DNA of 64,000 nt from Mycobacterium sp. 852002-51163_SCH5372311 (lineage in GTDB: Bacteria; Actinomycetota; Actinomycetes; Mycobacteriales; Mycobacteriaceae), in the NCBI RefSeq assembly GCF_001667115.1, contig NZ_LZIJ01000171.1, positions 212,882-276,881 of the forward strand, given 5' to 3'. Below the pieces are notes generated by a model. It was not told the DNA's origin and did no database searches. It saw nothing but the letters and a program-made list of their open reading frames with translations. Below are positions 32,953-41,614 of this stretch, in pieces (positions within the stretch are counted from its first letter, which is position 1; each line of letters begins with the position of its first letter). The translations under genes and the position numbers were made by a program.

Positions 32953-34535
32953 CCCTGCCCAGCCCCAGCGTCGAGTATTTCCTGCTGTGCCCGATGCTCA
33001 TCGTCTTCGGGGTCGCGGTGGTCGGCGTGCTGGTGGAAGCGTTCGTGCCACGAGGGGCCCGTTACCTCGCGCAGGTCACGCTTGCCCTCGGCGGTTTGAT
33101 TGCGGCGTTCGTCGCCGTCATCTTCGTGGCCAGGTCGCTGGGGGCATCCGGGCGTTCCGCGGTGCTGGGCGCGGTGGCCGTTGATCGACCGACGTTGTTC
33201 CTGCAGGGCACTATCCTGCTCGTCGCGGTAATGGCCGTCATCTTCATGGCCGAGCGCAACGTCCGCATAACCGGGCAGACCAAAGTACCTGTGGCGGCGG
33301 GCCATTCGGGCGGTTTGGATTCGTTTACCCCGCAAGCATCCGCGGTGCCTGGCAGCGGCACCGAGCGTGAGGCGGAGCGGGCAGGAGCGGCCCAGACGGA
33401 GCTCTTCCCGCTGGCCATGCTGTCCGTCGGCGGCATGATGGTGTTCCCCGCGTCCAACGACCTGTTAACGATGTTCGTTGCGCTGGAAGTTCTTTCGCTG
33501 CCGCTGTACCTGATGTGCGGGCTGGCCCGCCACCGCCGCCTGCTGTCGCAGGAAGCGGCGATGAAATACTTCCTGCTGGGCGCGTTCTCGTCCGCCTTTT
33601 TCCTCTACGGCGTCGCGCTGCTCTACGGCGCGACCGGCACCCTGACGCTGCCGTTGATCCGCAAAGCTCTTGCGGCGCACGGCGATACCTCGCTGGCCTT
33701 GGTCGGCGTCGCGCTGCTGTCGGTCGGCCTGCTGTTCAAGGTCGGCGCGGTGCCCTTCCACTCCTGGATTCCCGACGTCTACCAGGGTGCTCCCACCCCG
33801 ATCACCGGGTTCATGGCCGCGGCCACCAAGACCGCTGCGTTCGGCGCGCTGCTGCGGGTGGTTTATGTGGCGCTGCCGCCGCTGCACGACCAGTGGCGAC
33901 CGGTGCTGTGGGCGATTTCGATCCTGACCATGACGGTGGGCACCATCACCGCGGTGAACCAGACCGACGTCAAGCGGATGCTGGCCTATTCGTCGGTCGC
34001 TCACGTCGGTTTCATCCTCACCGGCGTGATCGCCGACAACCCCGCGGGACTGTCGTCGACGTTGTTCTACCTGGTTGCTTACAGCTTCAGCACCGTCGGC
34101 GCGTTCGCCATCGTCGGCCTGATCCGCAATGCCGACGGAGTAGAGGACGCCGACCTCTCCCACTGGGCCGGGCTCGGGCAGCGCTCCCCGATTGTGGGCG
34201 TGATGATGTCGATGTTCTTGCTGGCCTTCGCCGGCATCCCGCTGACCAGTGGATTCGTCAGCAAGTTCGCGGTGTTCAAGGCAGCCGCCGAGGGCGGCGC
34301 CGTGCCGCTGGTGGTTATCGGTGTGGTTTCCAGTGGGGTGGCCGCGTACTTCTACGTGCGGGTGATCGTGCTGATGTTCTTCACCGAGGGCTCGGACGAC
34401 ACGCCGCATGTCCACGCGCCGGGTATCCTGAGCAAGGCCGCCATCGCGGTATGTGCCGCGGTCACAGTGGTTTTGGGCATCGTCCCGCAGCCGCTGCTCG
34501 ACCTGGCCAACCAGGCCGCCCAGTTGCTGCACTGA
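32949..34535 (+). CDS. nuoN: NADH-quinone oxidoreductase subunit N
   Basis: The third antiporter-like subunit, 528 residues. The helix-5 glutamate is in FVALEVLSLPLYLMCGLAR, and KVGAVPFHSWIPDVYQGAP plus QTDVKRMLAYSSVAHVGF hold pump residues. A hydrophilic insert of about 40 residues (around 110-150, Gly/Ala/Glu rich) separates two early helices and is typical of mycobacteria. It is the last standard nuo gene; the decarboxylase gene follows after 8 bp. Confidence 0.96.
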   Translation: MTLPSPSVEYFLLCPMLIVFGVAVVGVLVEAFVPRGARYLAQVTLALGGLIAAFVAVIFVARSLGASGRSAVLGAVAVDRPTLFLQGTILLVAVMAVIFMAERNVRITGQTKVPVAAGHSGGLDSFTPQASAVPGSGTEREAERAGAAQTELFPLAMLSVGGMMVFPASNDLLTMFVALEVLSLPLYLMCGLARHRRLLSQEAAMKYFLLGAFSSAFFLYGVALLYGATGTLTLPLIRKALAAHGDTSLALVGVALLSVGLLFKVGAVPFHSWIPDVYQGAPTPITGFMAAATKTAAFGALLRVVYVALPPLHDQWRPVLWAISILTMTVGTITAVNQTDVKRMLAYSSVAHVGFILTGVIADNPAGLSSTLFYLVAYSFSTVGAFAIVGLIRNADGVEDADLSHWAGLGQRSPIVGVMMSMFLLAFAGIPLTSGFVSKFAVFKAAAEGGAVPLVVIGVVSSGVAAYFYVRVIVLMFFTEGSDDTPHVHAPGILSKAAIAVCAAVTVVLGIVPQPLLDLANQAAQLLH

Positions 34536-34543
34536 GTTGACCC

Positions 34544-35062
34544 ATGACCAGCGTTGCCAATCCTATTCCCGCACAAGATCTTTCCGGCATCGTCGGACAC
34601 CGCTTCATTTACACCTACGCCAACGGCTGGCAGTACGAGATGTACGTCAAGAACGACACGACTATCGACTACCGCATCCACTCTGGACACGTCGGCGGGC
34701 GGTGGGTCAAAGACCAGCAGGTCAACCTGGTCCAACTCGACGACGACAGTTTCAAAGTGTCCTGGACCGAACCAACCGGGACCTGCGTGGCCGTCAACAT
34801 CTTGCCGGCCAAACGTCGAATCCACGGTGTGATCTTCTTCCCGCAGTGGGTCCGCACACACGGTGAGCGCACGGTCTGCTTCCAGAACGAACATCTGGAC
34901 CAGATGCGCGCCTACCGTGACCAAGGCCCCACCTATCCCATTTACGAGGTCCCCGAATTCGCTCACATCACGCTGTTCGAGTTCGTCGGAATCAACGACG
35001 AGACCATCATCGACACCGCGCCTCAGGATCTACCGCCGGGATGGTCCAATCGCACAAACTAG
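34544..35062 (+). CDS. padC: Phenolic acid decarboxylase (PadC family)
   Basis: A 172-residue lipocalin-fold decarboxylase that converts p-coumaric, ferulic or caffeic acid to the 4-vinylphenol without a cofactor. It aligns with Bacillus subtilis PadC with a constant offset of 12: Tyr23 and Tyr25 (FIYTYANGW), Tyr31, Arg53 (GRWVKDQ) and Glu76 (SWTEPTG) match Tyr11, Tyr13, Tyr19, Arg41 and Glu64, all active-site residues. The family signature DYRIHSG is intact. The start is 8 bp after nuoN with no clear Shine-Dalgarno, so it probably depends on transcription, and perhaps translation, from the nuo operon. Confidence 0.93.
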   Translation: MTSVANPIPAQDLSGIVGHRFIYTYANGWQYEMYVKNDTTIDYRIHSGHVGGRWVKDQQVNLVQLDDDSFKVSWTEPTGTCVAVNILPAKRRIHGVIFFPQWVRTHGERTVCFQNEHLDQMRAYRDQGPTYPIYEVPEFAHITLFEFVGINDETIIDTAPQDLPPGWSNRTN

Positions 35063-35079
35063 CCCACACCAGGCTTTTC

Positions 35080-35095
35080 GGCTGAGGGCTCAGCC
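35080..35095. terminator. Hairpin between convergent padC and the membrane protein gene
   Basis: GGCTGAG (35080-35086) and CTCAGCC (35089-35095) are perfect inverted repeats separated by GG, giving a tight stem with a usable 4-base loop. It sits between the convergent padC and 35090 genes and covers the latter's stop codon. There is no T run in either direction beyond cTTTTc upstream, so termination is inferred from position. Confidence 0.4.
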
Positions 35096-35539
35096 CAGAA
35101 ACGGGCGCGTGGCCAATACATAGATCGCCAGCACCGCCAATGGCGCCACCAAAGGCAGCCACGGCAACTGCAACGGGAATGCCGTTGCCACCAGCCCGGC
35201 GAAGGTAAAGCCCACGGCCGCAATGATTGTCGGTCCACTGCCCAAAACGGTGCCCACGGGCGTGCCGATGGCGTGCCGGCACACCAGGTAAGCCGCGGCG
35301 CACAGTCCGGACACCGCCGCGATCGTCGCAGGCGGACCGGACAGCACGATGGTGCCGACGGTCAGCAGCACCGCAAGCGTTGCGGCCGGACGGTAAGCCA
35401 GGCCCACGGCCGCCGCAAGCAGCGCTGCCACTCCGGCGGCAAACGCCGGCCCATGGGATCCGAGCGCGGCCGAACTGACCATGAGGAGCCCGAATGCCGC
35501 CGCCAGGGCACGGGCTCCGGGCTGGGTCGTGGTTGTCAT
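35090..35539 (-). CDS. Small integral membrane protein (Rv3162c-like)
   Basis: A 149-residue, very hydrophobic protein with about four to five membrane helices (for example LAAAFGLLMVSSAALG, VAALLAAAVGLAY, LAVLLTVGTIVLSG and LVAPLAVLAIYVLA). I chose the ATG at 35539 (MTTTTQPGA) because longer starts overlap the DUF58 gene, which ends 7 bp upstream. No enzyme motif is visible. It is the last gene of a minus-strand cluster (DUF4129, small membrane protein, MoxR, DUF58, this gene) that matches M. tuberculosis Rv3166c-Rv3162c. Confidence 0.75.
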   Translation of the reverse strand: MTTTTQPGARALAAAFGLLMVSSAALGSHGPAFAAGVAALLAAAVGLAYRPAATLAVLLTVGTIVLSGPPATIAAVSGLCAAAYLVCRHAIGTPVGTVLGSGPTIIAAVGFTFAGLVATAFPLQLPWLPLVAPLAVLAIYVLATRPFLG

Positions 35540-35546
35540 GTCAGCG

Positions 35547-36818
35547 CTATCTCCGTATCCGGCGACGCCGGTCGGGCAACGCACCCATCGACTGCTCCAG
35601 GGTGTCCTCGCCGTGCCAGGCGATTACATCGACGCCGAGGGTGGCCATGTCGCGGTACATCGCGGAGCGTTGCAGTGCCCACATCCGGATCACCAGGGGC
35701 GCCTGTTCATCCTCGAAGGGCGAGCTGTCCAGAACGTCGACGGCCACCACGACGTGCCCGCGCTTGCGAAGGTCGATCAACGCCAGCGCGAATTCGGTGT
35801 CCAGCAGCGTGGAGAACGCGATGACGATCGCACCGGTGGGAATAGCCGCGCGCGGGGCCAGTGTCCCCGTTGTGCTTTCGAACCGGTCGCCCGCGTCGAG
35901 CACGGTATCGAGGATCCGATAGAACTGGCGCTGCCCGATGTCGGCGCCAAGCCATCTCGGGCGGTTGCCGCCGAGCGCGACGACCCCCGCGCGGTCGCCG
36001 CTTCGCAACGCGGACTGCACCACCTGGGCAGCGCCCCGCACGATTCGTTCGGTCGCCTCGGTCGCCGGGCCCGGCGGCTGCTGATAGGTGTCGATCAGCA
36101 CCACCACGTCAGCGGCGCGGTCGGTCAATCGCTGCGTCACATGCAGCCGGCCACGGCGCGCGCTCACCGGCCAGTTCACCGCGCGTAGTTGGTCCCCGGG
36201 GACGTAGGGGCGGATGTCGGCGTATTCCACACCCGGGCCGATAAAGCGGGTGAGGTGGGTGCCCAAGCGGTCCAGGAGCTCAGTCTGTGGAATCGCCGTC
36301 GACTGCGGCGGCGTCAACGGAAACACGATGACGTGCGCGGCGTCAACTGTCCCGGTACCCGTCAGCAACCCCCCGCGCGCGACCACATCCACCCTCGCCC
36401 GGATCGGGTAACGGCCCCAGCGTTGCGCCACCGCCACAACAGATTTCCGGTCCGCCTCCTCGGCCACCTCGAGCTGCATTCCCTCGACGGCCAAGACGGT
36501 GAGTTCGACTCCCGACACTCCACGGGTTTCCGATGGTGAGCCGGCTTCATCCCTTTGCGGGGTGGCCCAGACGGTCACTCGCGCCGGCTCGGTTTCGAAG
36601 AGCCGCTGCGAGTCGGGCTCCCCGTGTACTCGTATCTTCTGCACCGGCCGCTGCCAGGTGATCGAGCACAACACACCGAGCAGAGGCGCCGCGAATGCGA
36701 TCAGCTGCCAGCGGCCGCCGATAACCGCTGCGGCCAAGGCGAATCCGGCGCAGGTGGCGATTGCGCGGGTCAGTTTTGATGCCCGCCAGCATAACTCGAC
36801 TTCCTGACTCTCGATCAC
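35547..36818 (-). CDS. DUF58 domain protein (Rv3163c-like)
   Basis: A 423-residue protein with two membrane helices near the N-terminus (about 14-50) and a C-terminal von Willebrand-A-like DUF58 domain. The family signature is DIRPYVPGDQLRAVNWPVSA, followed by VVVLIDTY, the MIDAS-like strand. DUF58 proteins accompany MoxR AAA+ ATPases, and together they are thought to assemble or activate metalloproteins or envelope complexes. The moxR3-like gene lies 19 bp upstream, in the same orientation. Confidence 0.87.
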   Translation of the reverse strand: MIESQEVELCWRASKLTRAIATCAGFALAAAVIGGRWQLIAFAAPLLGVLCSITWQRPVQKIRVHGEPDSQRLFETEPARVTVWATPQRDEAGSPSETRGVSGVELTVLAVEGMQLEVAEEADRKSVVAVAQRWGRYPIRARVDVVARGGLLTGTGTVDAAHVIVFPLTPPQSTAIPQTELLDRLGTHLTRFIGPGVEYADIRPYVPGDQLRAVNWPVSARRGRLHVTQRLTDRAADVVVLIDTYQQPPGPATEATERIVRGAAQVVQSALRSGDRAGVVALGGNRPRWLGADIGQRQFYRILDTVLDAGDRFESTTGTLAPRAAIPTGAIVIAFSTLLDTEFALALIDLRKRGHVVVAVDVLDSSPFEDEQAPLVIRMWALQRSAMYRDMATLGVDVIAWHGEDTLEQSMGALPDRRRRIRR

Positions 36819-36837
36819 GCCGGTCCCGCCCGGAGTC

Positions 36838-37806
36838 TCATTTCGTGCGCGGAACGGGCAAGCGCCGCAATAGTTCCCCGACCACGTCGGCGCCCTGAAT
36901 CTTTCGCACCCACATCTCGGGCCGCAAGGTGATCCGGTGCGCCACCGCCGCCGTGGCGAGCGCCTTGACGTCTTCGGGGATCACATAGTCGCGGCCCAGC
37001 AGCAGGGCCCGGGCACGGGCGAGTTGGACCAGGTCGAGTTCGGCTCTGGGACTTGCGCCCACCGCCACCTGCGGATGATGCCGGGTCGCGTTGGCCAGCG
37101 AGACGACATAGTGCAACACGTCCTCGTGCACGGTCACCTGCTCGACCGATTCGCGCATGGCCAGCAGATCGTGGGCGTCCACGACCTGATTCACCGTCGC
37201 CTCGGCCGACCCGCGTTCCAGGCGGCGGCGCAGCATCGCGGTCTCGTCACTCTCGGAGAGGTAGCGCAATTCCAGCCGGATCGCGAACCGGTCCAGCTGT
37301 GCCTCCGGCAACGGATACGTGCCCTCGTACTCGATCGGGTTGTCGGTGGCCAGGACGATGAAAGGTGTTGACAGTTTATGGGTTTGGCCGTCGATACTTA
37401 CTTGGCCTTCGGCCATCGCCTCCAGCAACGCGGCCTGGGTCTTGGGCGGTGTGCGGTTGATCTCGTCGGCGAGCAGCAGGTTGGTGAAAATGGGCCCGGC
37501 GCGGAATTCGAAATGGCCCGACTGCATGTCGTAGATGGTCGAGCCGAGCAGGTCCGCGGGCAGCAGGTCGGGCGTGAACTGGACCCGGGTGAATTGCAGG
37601 CCCAACGCGGAAGCGAAGGATCGGGCGATCAAGGTCTTGCCGAGACCGGGCAGATCTTCGATCAGCACGTGGCCGCGGGCAAGGACCGCGGTGAGGATGA
37701 GCGTGAGCGCGGAGCGCTTGCCGACCACGACCCGTTCGATTTCGTCGAGCACCGCCTCGCAATGGGAAGTGGTTTTACTGGGCGCCCAAGCGGCCGGCAT
37801 AGTCAT
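36838..37806 (-). CDS. moxR3: MoxR-family AAA+ ATPase
   Basis: A 322-residue chaperone-like ATPase, the length of Rv3164c (MoxR3). Walker A is EDLPGLGKT (51-58), Walker B LLLADEINR, sensor 1 VLATDNPIEYEGTYPLPEAQLDRF, and the C-terminal lid holds ASPRAELDLVQLARA. The start at 37806 (MTMPAAW) fits; an open frame running further upstream is inside the next gene region. It likely works with the DUF58 protein and the DUF4129 membrane protein encoded beside it. Confidence 0.9.
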   Translation of the reverse strand: MTMPAAWAPSKTTSHCEAVLDEIERVVVGKRSALTLILTAVLARGHVLIEDLPGLGKTLIARSFASALGLQFTRVQFTPDLLPADLLGSTIYDMQSGHFEFRAGPIFTNLLLADEINRTPPKTQAALLEAMAEGQVSIDGQTHKLSTPFIVLATDNPIEYEGTYPLPEAQLDRFAIRLELRYLSESDETAMLRRRLERGSAEATVNQVVDAHDLLAMRESVEQVTVHEDVLHYVVSLANATRHHPQVAVGASPRAELDLVQLARARALLLGRDYVIPEDVKALATAAVAHRITLRPEMWVRKIQGADVVGELLRRLPVPRTK

Positions 37807-37825
37807 ATCTCGGTGGCGCCTCTCA

Positions 37826-38308
37826 TCACACTTGCTCCAACCTGTGCAGGATCTCTTCGAACGTCGCCCGGCCGGGGCCCGGGGCGCGGTCACCGGTACG
37901 AGTGACGTTGTTCGGATTGACCCATTCCCATAATTCGGGGCCGAACAGCATCCGGCCGGTCGCATGAAACGCCGTGGGGTCCTTGGCCTGTCCATGGCCG
38001 GTGGCGATCTCGAAGCGCCGGGCCAGCATTGGACGCAAATGCCGGTCCCAGTCCGCGCGGGTGGACTCCGACCACCGGATCGTCGTCTCGGTGGTGGCCA
38101 GCCAGCGGCGCAACCCGTCGCCGAGATCGTCGGGATCACCGTCGATTTCGGGTCCGGCCTGGTGTCCCACCAGCCGGCGAACGTTGAGTAGCACCAGGGC
38201 CACCGCCGCCCCAGCCCCCGCCAGCACGAACCGACGGTCCTGCAGGATCAGCGCCAGCAACTCGATCCCGATAATCAGGCAAGCCCCTAGGGCGATAAGC
38301 CTTTTCAT
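37826..38308 (-). CDS. Small membrane-anchored protein (Rv3165c-like)
   Basis: A 160-residue protein with two N-terminal membrane helices (LIALGACLIIGIELLALIL and LAGAGAAVALVLLNV) and a soluble remainder rich in Arg and Trp (RWLATTETTIRW, WEWVNPNN). No enzyme signature was recognised. Its start overlaps the stop of the DUF4129 gene by 4 bp and it precedes moxR, so it belongs to the same unit. M. tuberculosis has a similar small protein at this position. Confidence 0.75.
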   Translation of the reverse strand: MKRLIALGACLIIGIELLALILQDRRFVLAGAGAAVALVLLNVRRLVGHQAGPEIDGDPDDLGDGLRRWLATTETTIRWSESTRADWDRHLRPMLARRFEIATGHGQAKDPTAFHATGRMLFGPELWEWVNPNNVTRTGDRAPGPGRATFEEILHRLEQV

Positions 38309-39270
38309 GCGTTACCCCGGATGCCGGTCCGCGGTGCGAGTTCATCGAGAACCAGCCTGAGCACCCGCAGCGCCACCTCGCGGTGGCCTTCGTTCATCAC
38401 GTGCGGGCTGAACCGGGCCTCCGCGAACAGGTTTACCAGTTGCACTGCGTTATCGACATGCAGCGCATGGTGTTCGACGGCGCGGGCCAGCACCTCGGTG
38501 GCGGTGTCGAAGTCCTGAGGGACGGCATCGGGGACATTCGCGAGCTCACGTTCCATCGCCGCATAGCAGGCGATGATCGCCTCTCGCGGTTCGCGGCTGA
38601 GGTCGGCGATCTCGGCAAGCCCGACTTCGGCCGCTCGCACCAGGGATTCCGAATCCGGCTGCGGCGCCACTTTTTCGACATAATCGTCGACGACGGTCGC
38701 CGGTGTGGCCGCCTGCCGGCGCCGTCGTGACATCAGGATCGCTCCGGCGACGATGATGAGCATCATCGGAAGCGCACCGGCCAGCAGGACTTTGAACATG
38801 TCGCCCCCGCCCTGGGGCGAGTTTTGCACTGGCGCCGGCGACGGTGTTGCGGTACCGGTGGCCGGCGCGGAAGCGGTCGGATTCGTGGTACTCACCGAGG
38901 AACTGACGTCATGCGGCGCGGATAACCGGGCCAGCAGCAATGCGATCAACAGCCAGGCAACGATCACCGCGAATCCGATCAGCAACACGCGCCAATTCGC
39001 TCGTCCCCTGCCGCCGCCGAGCATCTCGGGCAGATTGCGCGTGTGCGGCGCCACCGCCTGTGGATCTCGCAACCGTGCAATGACCGCCATCGCCACCAGC
39101 GCCAGCGTCACGCTCAATATCGCCACGATGATCATCAGCGCCGCACGATTGCCGATCAGCTCGTTGCGTGTCGAACGATCATGGGCCGGAAGGTATCCGC
39201 GCAAGGCAGCAGCTACGAGCAGCAACAGCACTATCAGGACAACGACGCGCCCCGTGGGCTTCTCAGTCAC
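38305..39270 (-). CDS. DUF4129-type membrane protein (Rv3166c-like)
   Basis: A 321-residue protein from GTG 39270. Four membrane helices are visible (about 8-26, 43-64, 93-115, 155-178), with a Thr/Pro/Ser-rich loop before the last. The C-terminal cytosolic region (EPREAIIACYAAMEREL, then FSPHVMNEGHREVALRVL) matches DUF4129, a common partner of MoxR/DUF58 systems, sometimes linked to transglutaminase-like proteins. Longer open frame upstream is not supported: it would enter the HNH gene on the other strand. It is first in the cluster. Confidence 0.82.
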   Translation of the reverse strand: MTEKPTGRVVVLIVLLLLVAAALRGYLPAHDRSTRNELIGNRAALMIIVAILSVTLALVAMAVIARLRDPQAVAPHTRNLPEMLGGGRGRANWRVLLIGFAVIVAWLLIALLLARLSAPHDVSSSVSTTNPTASAPATGTATPSPAPVQNSPQGGGDMFKVLLAGALPMMLIIVAGAILMSRRRRQAATPATVVDDYVEKVAPQPDSESLVRAAEVGLAEIADLSREPREAIIACYAAMERELANVPDAVPQDFDTATEVLARAVEHHALHVDNAVQLVNLFAEARFSPHVMNEGHREVALRVLRLVLDELAPRTGIRGNA

Positions 39271-39444
39271 GAGGCGGCCAATACCGGCTTGCGCGCGAGG
39301 ATCCGGCGCAGGGTTGGCTTGCAGTTGCGCCGGCGCCGCACCGAGGCAGGCGATCGCCCCATAGCGGAAGGCTAGCGGCGCTGACCCACTCGGGTCTAGT
39401 TCGCTTAGGTCGTGGCGGCGGCAGCAGTTGTCGGCGGCGTCGTG

Positions 39445-39450
39445 TATAGT
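39445..39450 (+). promoter_or_regulatory. -10 element (TATAGT) of the HNH gene
   Basis: TATAGT at 39445-39450 is followed by 7 bases and the ATG at 39458, so the mRNA is predicted to be leaderless. Its last T is also the first base of the SOS box, so a bound LexA would cover the -10 end and the transcription start. Confidence 0.6.
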
Positions 39451-39465
39451 CGAACACATGTTCGA
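39450..39465. promoter_or_regulatory. Mycobacterial SOS box (LexA site)
   Basis: tcgaacacatgttcga matches the mycobacterial LexA consensus TCGAAC-N4-GTTCGA at all 12 fixed positions. It spans the start codon (39458-39460), so codons 1-3 (Met-Phe-Glu) lie within the operator. SOS control of some 13E12 repeat genes is established in M. tuberculosis. Confidence 0.85.
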
Positions 39466-40738
39466 ATCATTGACGTATCTGGATCCCGCCGCCGACGAGG
39501 CCGCGTTGATTGCGCGTATCGCCGAACTCGAACACGCCAAGTCCGCGGCCGCCGCGACCCAGGCCCGCGCGGCGGTCCAATTGGAGACGGCGCGACGGGC
39601 CGCCGAGGCCGACGCCGGGGTCCCCGCCGCGCGGCGTGGGCGCGGGGTGGCCAGCGAGATCGCGCTGGCCCGCCGCGACTCTCCGGCGCGCGGTGGCCGG
39701 CATCTGGGGTTGGCCAAGGCGTTGGTGCACGAGATGCCGCACACCCTCGCCGCGCTGCAATCCGGGATGCTCTCCGAATGGCGGGCCACGTTGATCGTGC
39801 GTGAGTCCGCCTGCCTGGAAGTGGACGATCGCCGCGCGCTGGACAAGGAGTTGTGCGCAGACCCCGCCACTCTGGACGGCATGGGGGATGCGCGGATCGC
39901 CGCGGCCGCCAAGGCGATCGCCTACCGGCTGGACCCGCACGCCGTGGTCGAGCGCGCCGCCAAAGCCGAGGCCGACCGCACGGTCAGCATCCGCCCAGCC
40001 CCGGACACCATGACCTATGTGAGCGCGCTGTTGCCAGTCGCCCAGGGCGTTGGGGTGTATGCGGCGTTGCGCCGCGCCGCCGACACCACCTTCGATGGGC
40101 GCTCGCGCGGGCAGGTGATGGCCGACACCCTCATCGAGCGCATCACCGGCGTGGCCGCCGCGGTGCCCGCCCCGATCGCGGTCAATCTGGTGCTCACCGA
40201 TGAGACCCTATTCGGTGGCGCCAGGACGCCGGCCGAGGTGAGCGGTTATGGGCCCATCCCCGCGGCTGTGGCCCGCACCCTGGTGGCCTCGGCCGTCACT
40301 GATCGACGCTCGCGCGCCACGCTTCGACGGCTCTACGCCCACCCACGCAGCGGGGCACTGGTGACGATGGAATCACGGGCACGACGCTTTCCGCGCGGGC
40401 TCGCCAAGTTCATCGAGTTACGCGACCAGCGATGCCGCACCCCCTACTGCGACGCCCCGATCCGACACCGCGACCACGCCCGACCCTGGGCCAAAGGCGG
40501 ACACACCACCGCCGAAAACGGGCTCGGATGCTGCGAGCGCTGCAACTACGCCAAGGAAGCCCCCGGCTGGCAAGTCACGACCAACACCGAAAACCACACC
40601 CACACCGCCGAATTCGCCACACCCACCGGCGCACACTACCGATCCACCGCCCCACCACTACCCGGTCATCTCAAAATCGACATCAGCGAAGTCGAAACCG
40701 CCATCGGCATCGCGATGATCGACTTACACGCCGCCTGA
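39458..40738 (+). CDS. 13E12 repeat family protein: DUF222 plus HNH endonuclease domain
   Basis: A 426-residue member of the mycobacterial 13E12 (REP) family. The N-terminal two thirds is DUF222 (EHAKSAAAATQARAAVQLE through RSRGQVMADTLIERI). The C-terminal HNH nuclease has the zinc pair CRTPYCDAP, the catalytic stretch RHRDHARPWAKGGHTT with the Asn in AENG, and the second zinc pair CCERCNYAKEAPGW. The start is set by the SOS box and the leaderless -10. This family is multi-copy and thought to be mobile or intron-like in origin, but I saw no flanking direct repeats. The gene sits between the MoxR cluster and the SDR gene, where M. tuberculosis has none. Confidence 0.9.
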   Translation: MFESLTYLDPAADEAALIARIAELEHAKSAAAATQARAAVQLETARRAAEADAGVPAARRGRGVASEIALARRDSPARGGRHLGLAKALVHEMPHTLAALQSGMLSEWRATLIVRESACLEVDDRRALDKELCADPATLDGMGDARIAAAAKAIAYRLDPHAVVERAAKAEADRTVSIRPAPDTMTYVSALLPVAQGVGVYAALRRAADTTFDGRSRGQVMADTLIERITGVAAAVPAPIAVNLVLTDETLFGGARTPAEVSGYGPIPAAVARTLVASAVTDRRSRATLRRLYAHPRSGALVTMESRARRFPRGLAKFIELRDQRCRTPYCDAPIRHRDHARPWAKGGHTTAENGLGCCERCNYAKEAPGWQVTTNTENHTHTAEFATPTGAHYRSTAPPLPGHLKIDISEVETAIGIAMIDLHAA

Positions 40739-40741
40739 CAA

Positions 40742-41614
40742 TTAATCCAGCGTGAACGGCCGAAAGCTGCCGTCGAGGACCTGGTGATGGCCAATCGTGC
40801 GTCCGGTGACCCGGGCCGGATCGACCAGTACCAGTTCCACCGCTGCTTGCGCGAATTCCTCAGCCGGCGCGGTGTCGACGAATTCGCGCGCGTAGTAGGA
40901 CAAGCCCGGCGTCATGATCGGCTTCGACGGCGACAGCGCATTCACCGCGATGTTGTGATCGGCGAGATCGAACGCCGCGCACTGGGTGAGATGCTCGAGC
41001 GCGGCCTTGGAGCCGCCGTAACCCGGCAGCACACCGGCGCTGCGGTCGGGATAGGGCCCATCGCCGGGCATGCGCGATGCGACCGAGGTGATGTTGACGA
41101 TCGAGCCGCCACCCGCGGCGATCATGTCGGGACAGACCAGCTGCATCAGCTCGTAGGCCGCGAATACGCCGATGTCGAAATGCCGCCGGTATGCGGCCAA
41201 CGGTGTGCTGACGAACCCCGGCCAGCCAGGTTTGCCGCCGATCGGCTTGGCCGGCTTGGCTTGCCCCTCCGTGCCGCGCGCCGGCCGGCCGGGCGCGGTG
41301 AACGCCGCGTTGTTGATCAGAATCGTGATGGGGCCCAACGCATCTCGCGTGGATGCCACCAATCCGGCGACATCGTCGCGGTCGGTCAGGTCGGCCCGCA
41401 CCGCCACCGCGCGTCCGCCTGCCGCCTCGATGTCCGCAACGGTCTCGCCAATGGTGCCGGGCAATCGGTCGTCCCACACCTGTTCGGTACGGCCGGCGAC
41501 GGCCACCGCCGCGCCGTCTGCGGCGAGCGCCAGCGCGATCGCGCGGCCCAGCCCGCGGCTGCCGCCGGTGACGATCGCGGCACGGCCCGCGAGCCGCGGG
41601 CGCGCCGACGTCAT
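40742..41614 (-). CDS. Short-chain dehydrogenase/reductase
   Basis: A 290-residue SDR. Cofactor loop TGGSRGLGRAIALAL is at about 16-30, NNAAF follows, the Ser is in ITSVASRM and the catalytic Tyr/Lys in PGYGGSKAALEHL. A basic insert (TEGQAKPAKPIGGKPGW) lengthens the middle. The start overlaps the TetR stop by 4 bp, so the two are co-transcribed; the SDR may be under that regulator. Convergent with the HNH gene 3 bp away. The substrate is unknown. Confidence 0.87.
   Translation of the reverse strand: MTSARPRLAGRAAIVTGGSRGLGRAIALALAADGAAVAVAGRTEQVWDDRLPGTIGETVADIEAAGGRAVAVRADLTDRDDVAGLVASTRDALGPITILINNAAFTAPGRPARGTEGQAKPAKPIGGKPGWPGFVSTPLAAYRRHFDIGVFAAYELMQLVCPDMIAAGGGSIVNITSVASRMPGDGPYPDRSAGVLPGYGGSKAALEHLTQCAAFDLADHNIAVNALSPSKPIMTPGLSYYAREFVDTAPAEEFAQAAVELVLVDPARVTGRTIGHHQVLDGSFRPFTLD

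Noticed and set aside
33465..34532. 355-codon open frame antisense to nuoN
   Set aside because: Coincides with nuoN; composition typical of reverse-strand shadows.
38305..39912. Longer 535-residue version of the DUF4129 protein
   Set aside because: The added N-terminus is Ser/Arg-rich, lies antisense to the HNH gene, and the membrane protein is complete from GTG 39270.
39271..40741. Insertion sequence or intein around the 13E12 gene
   Set aside because: No terminal inverted repeats, target duplication or transposase motif; DUF222-HNH genes are found as stand-alone copies.
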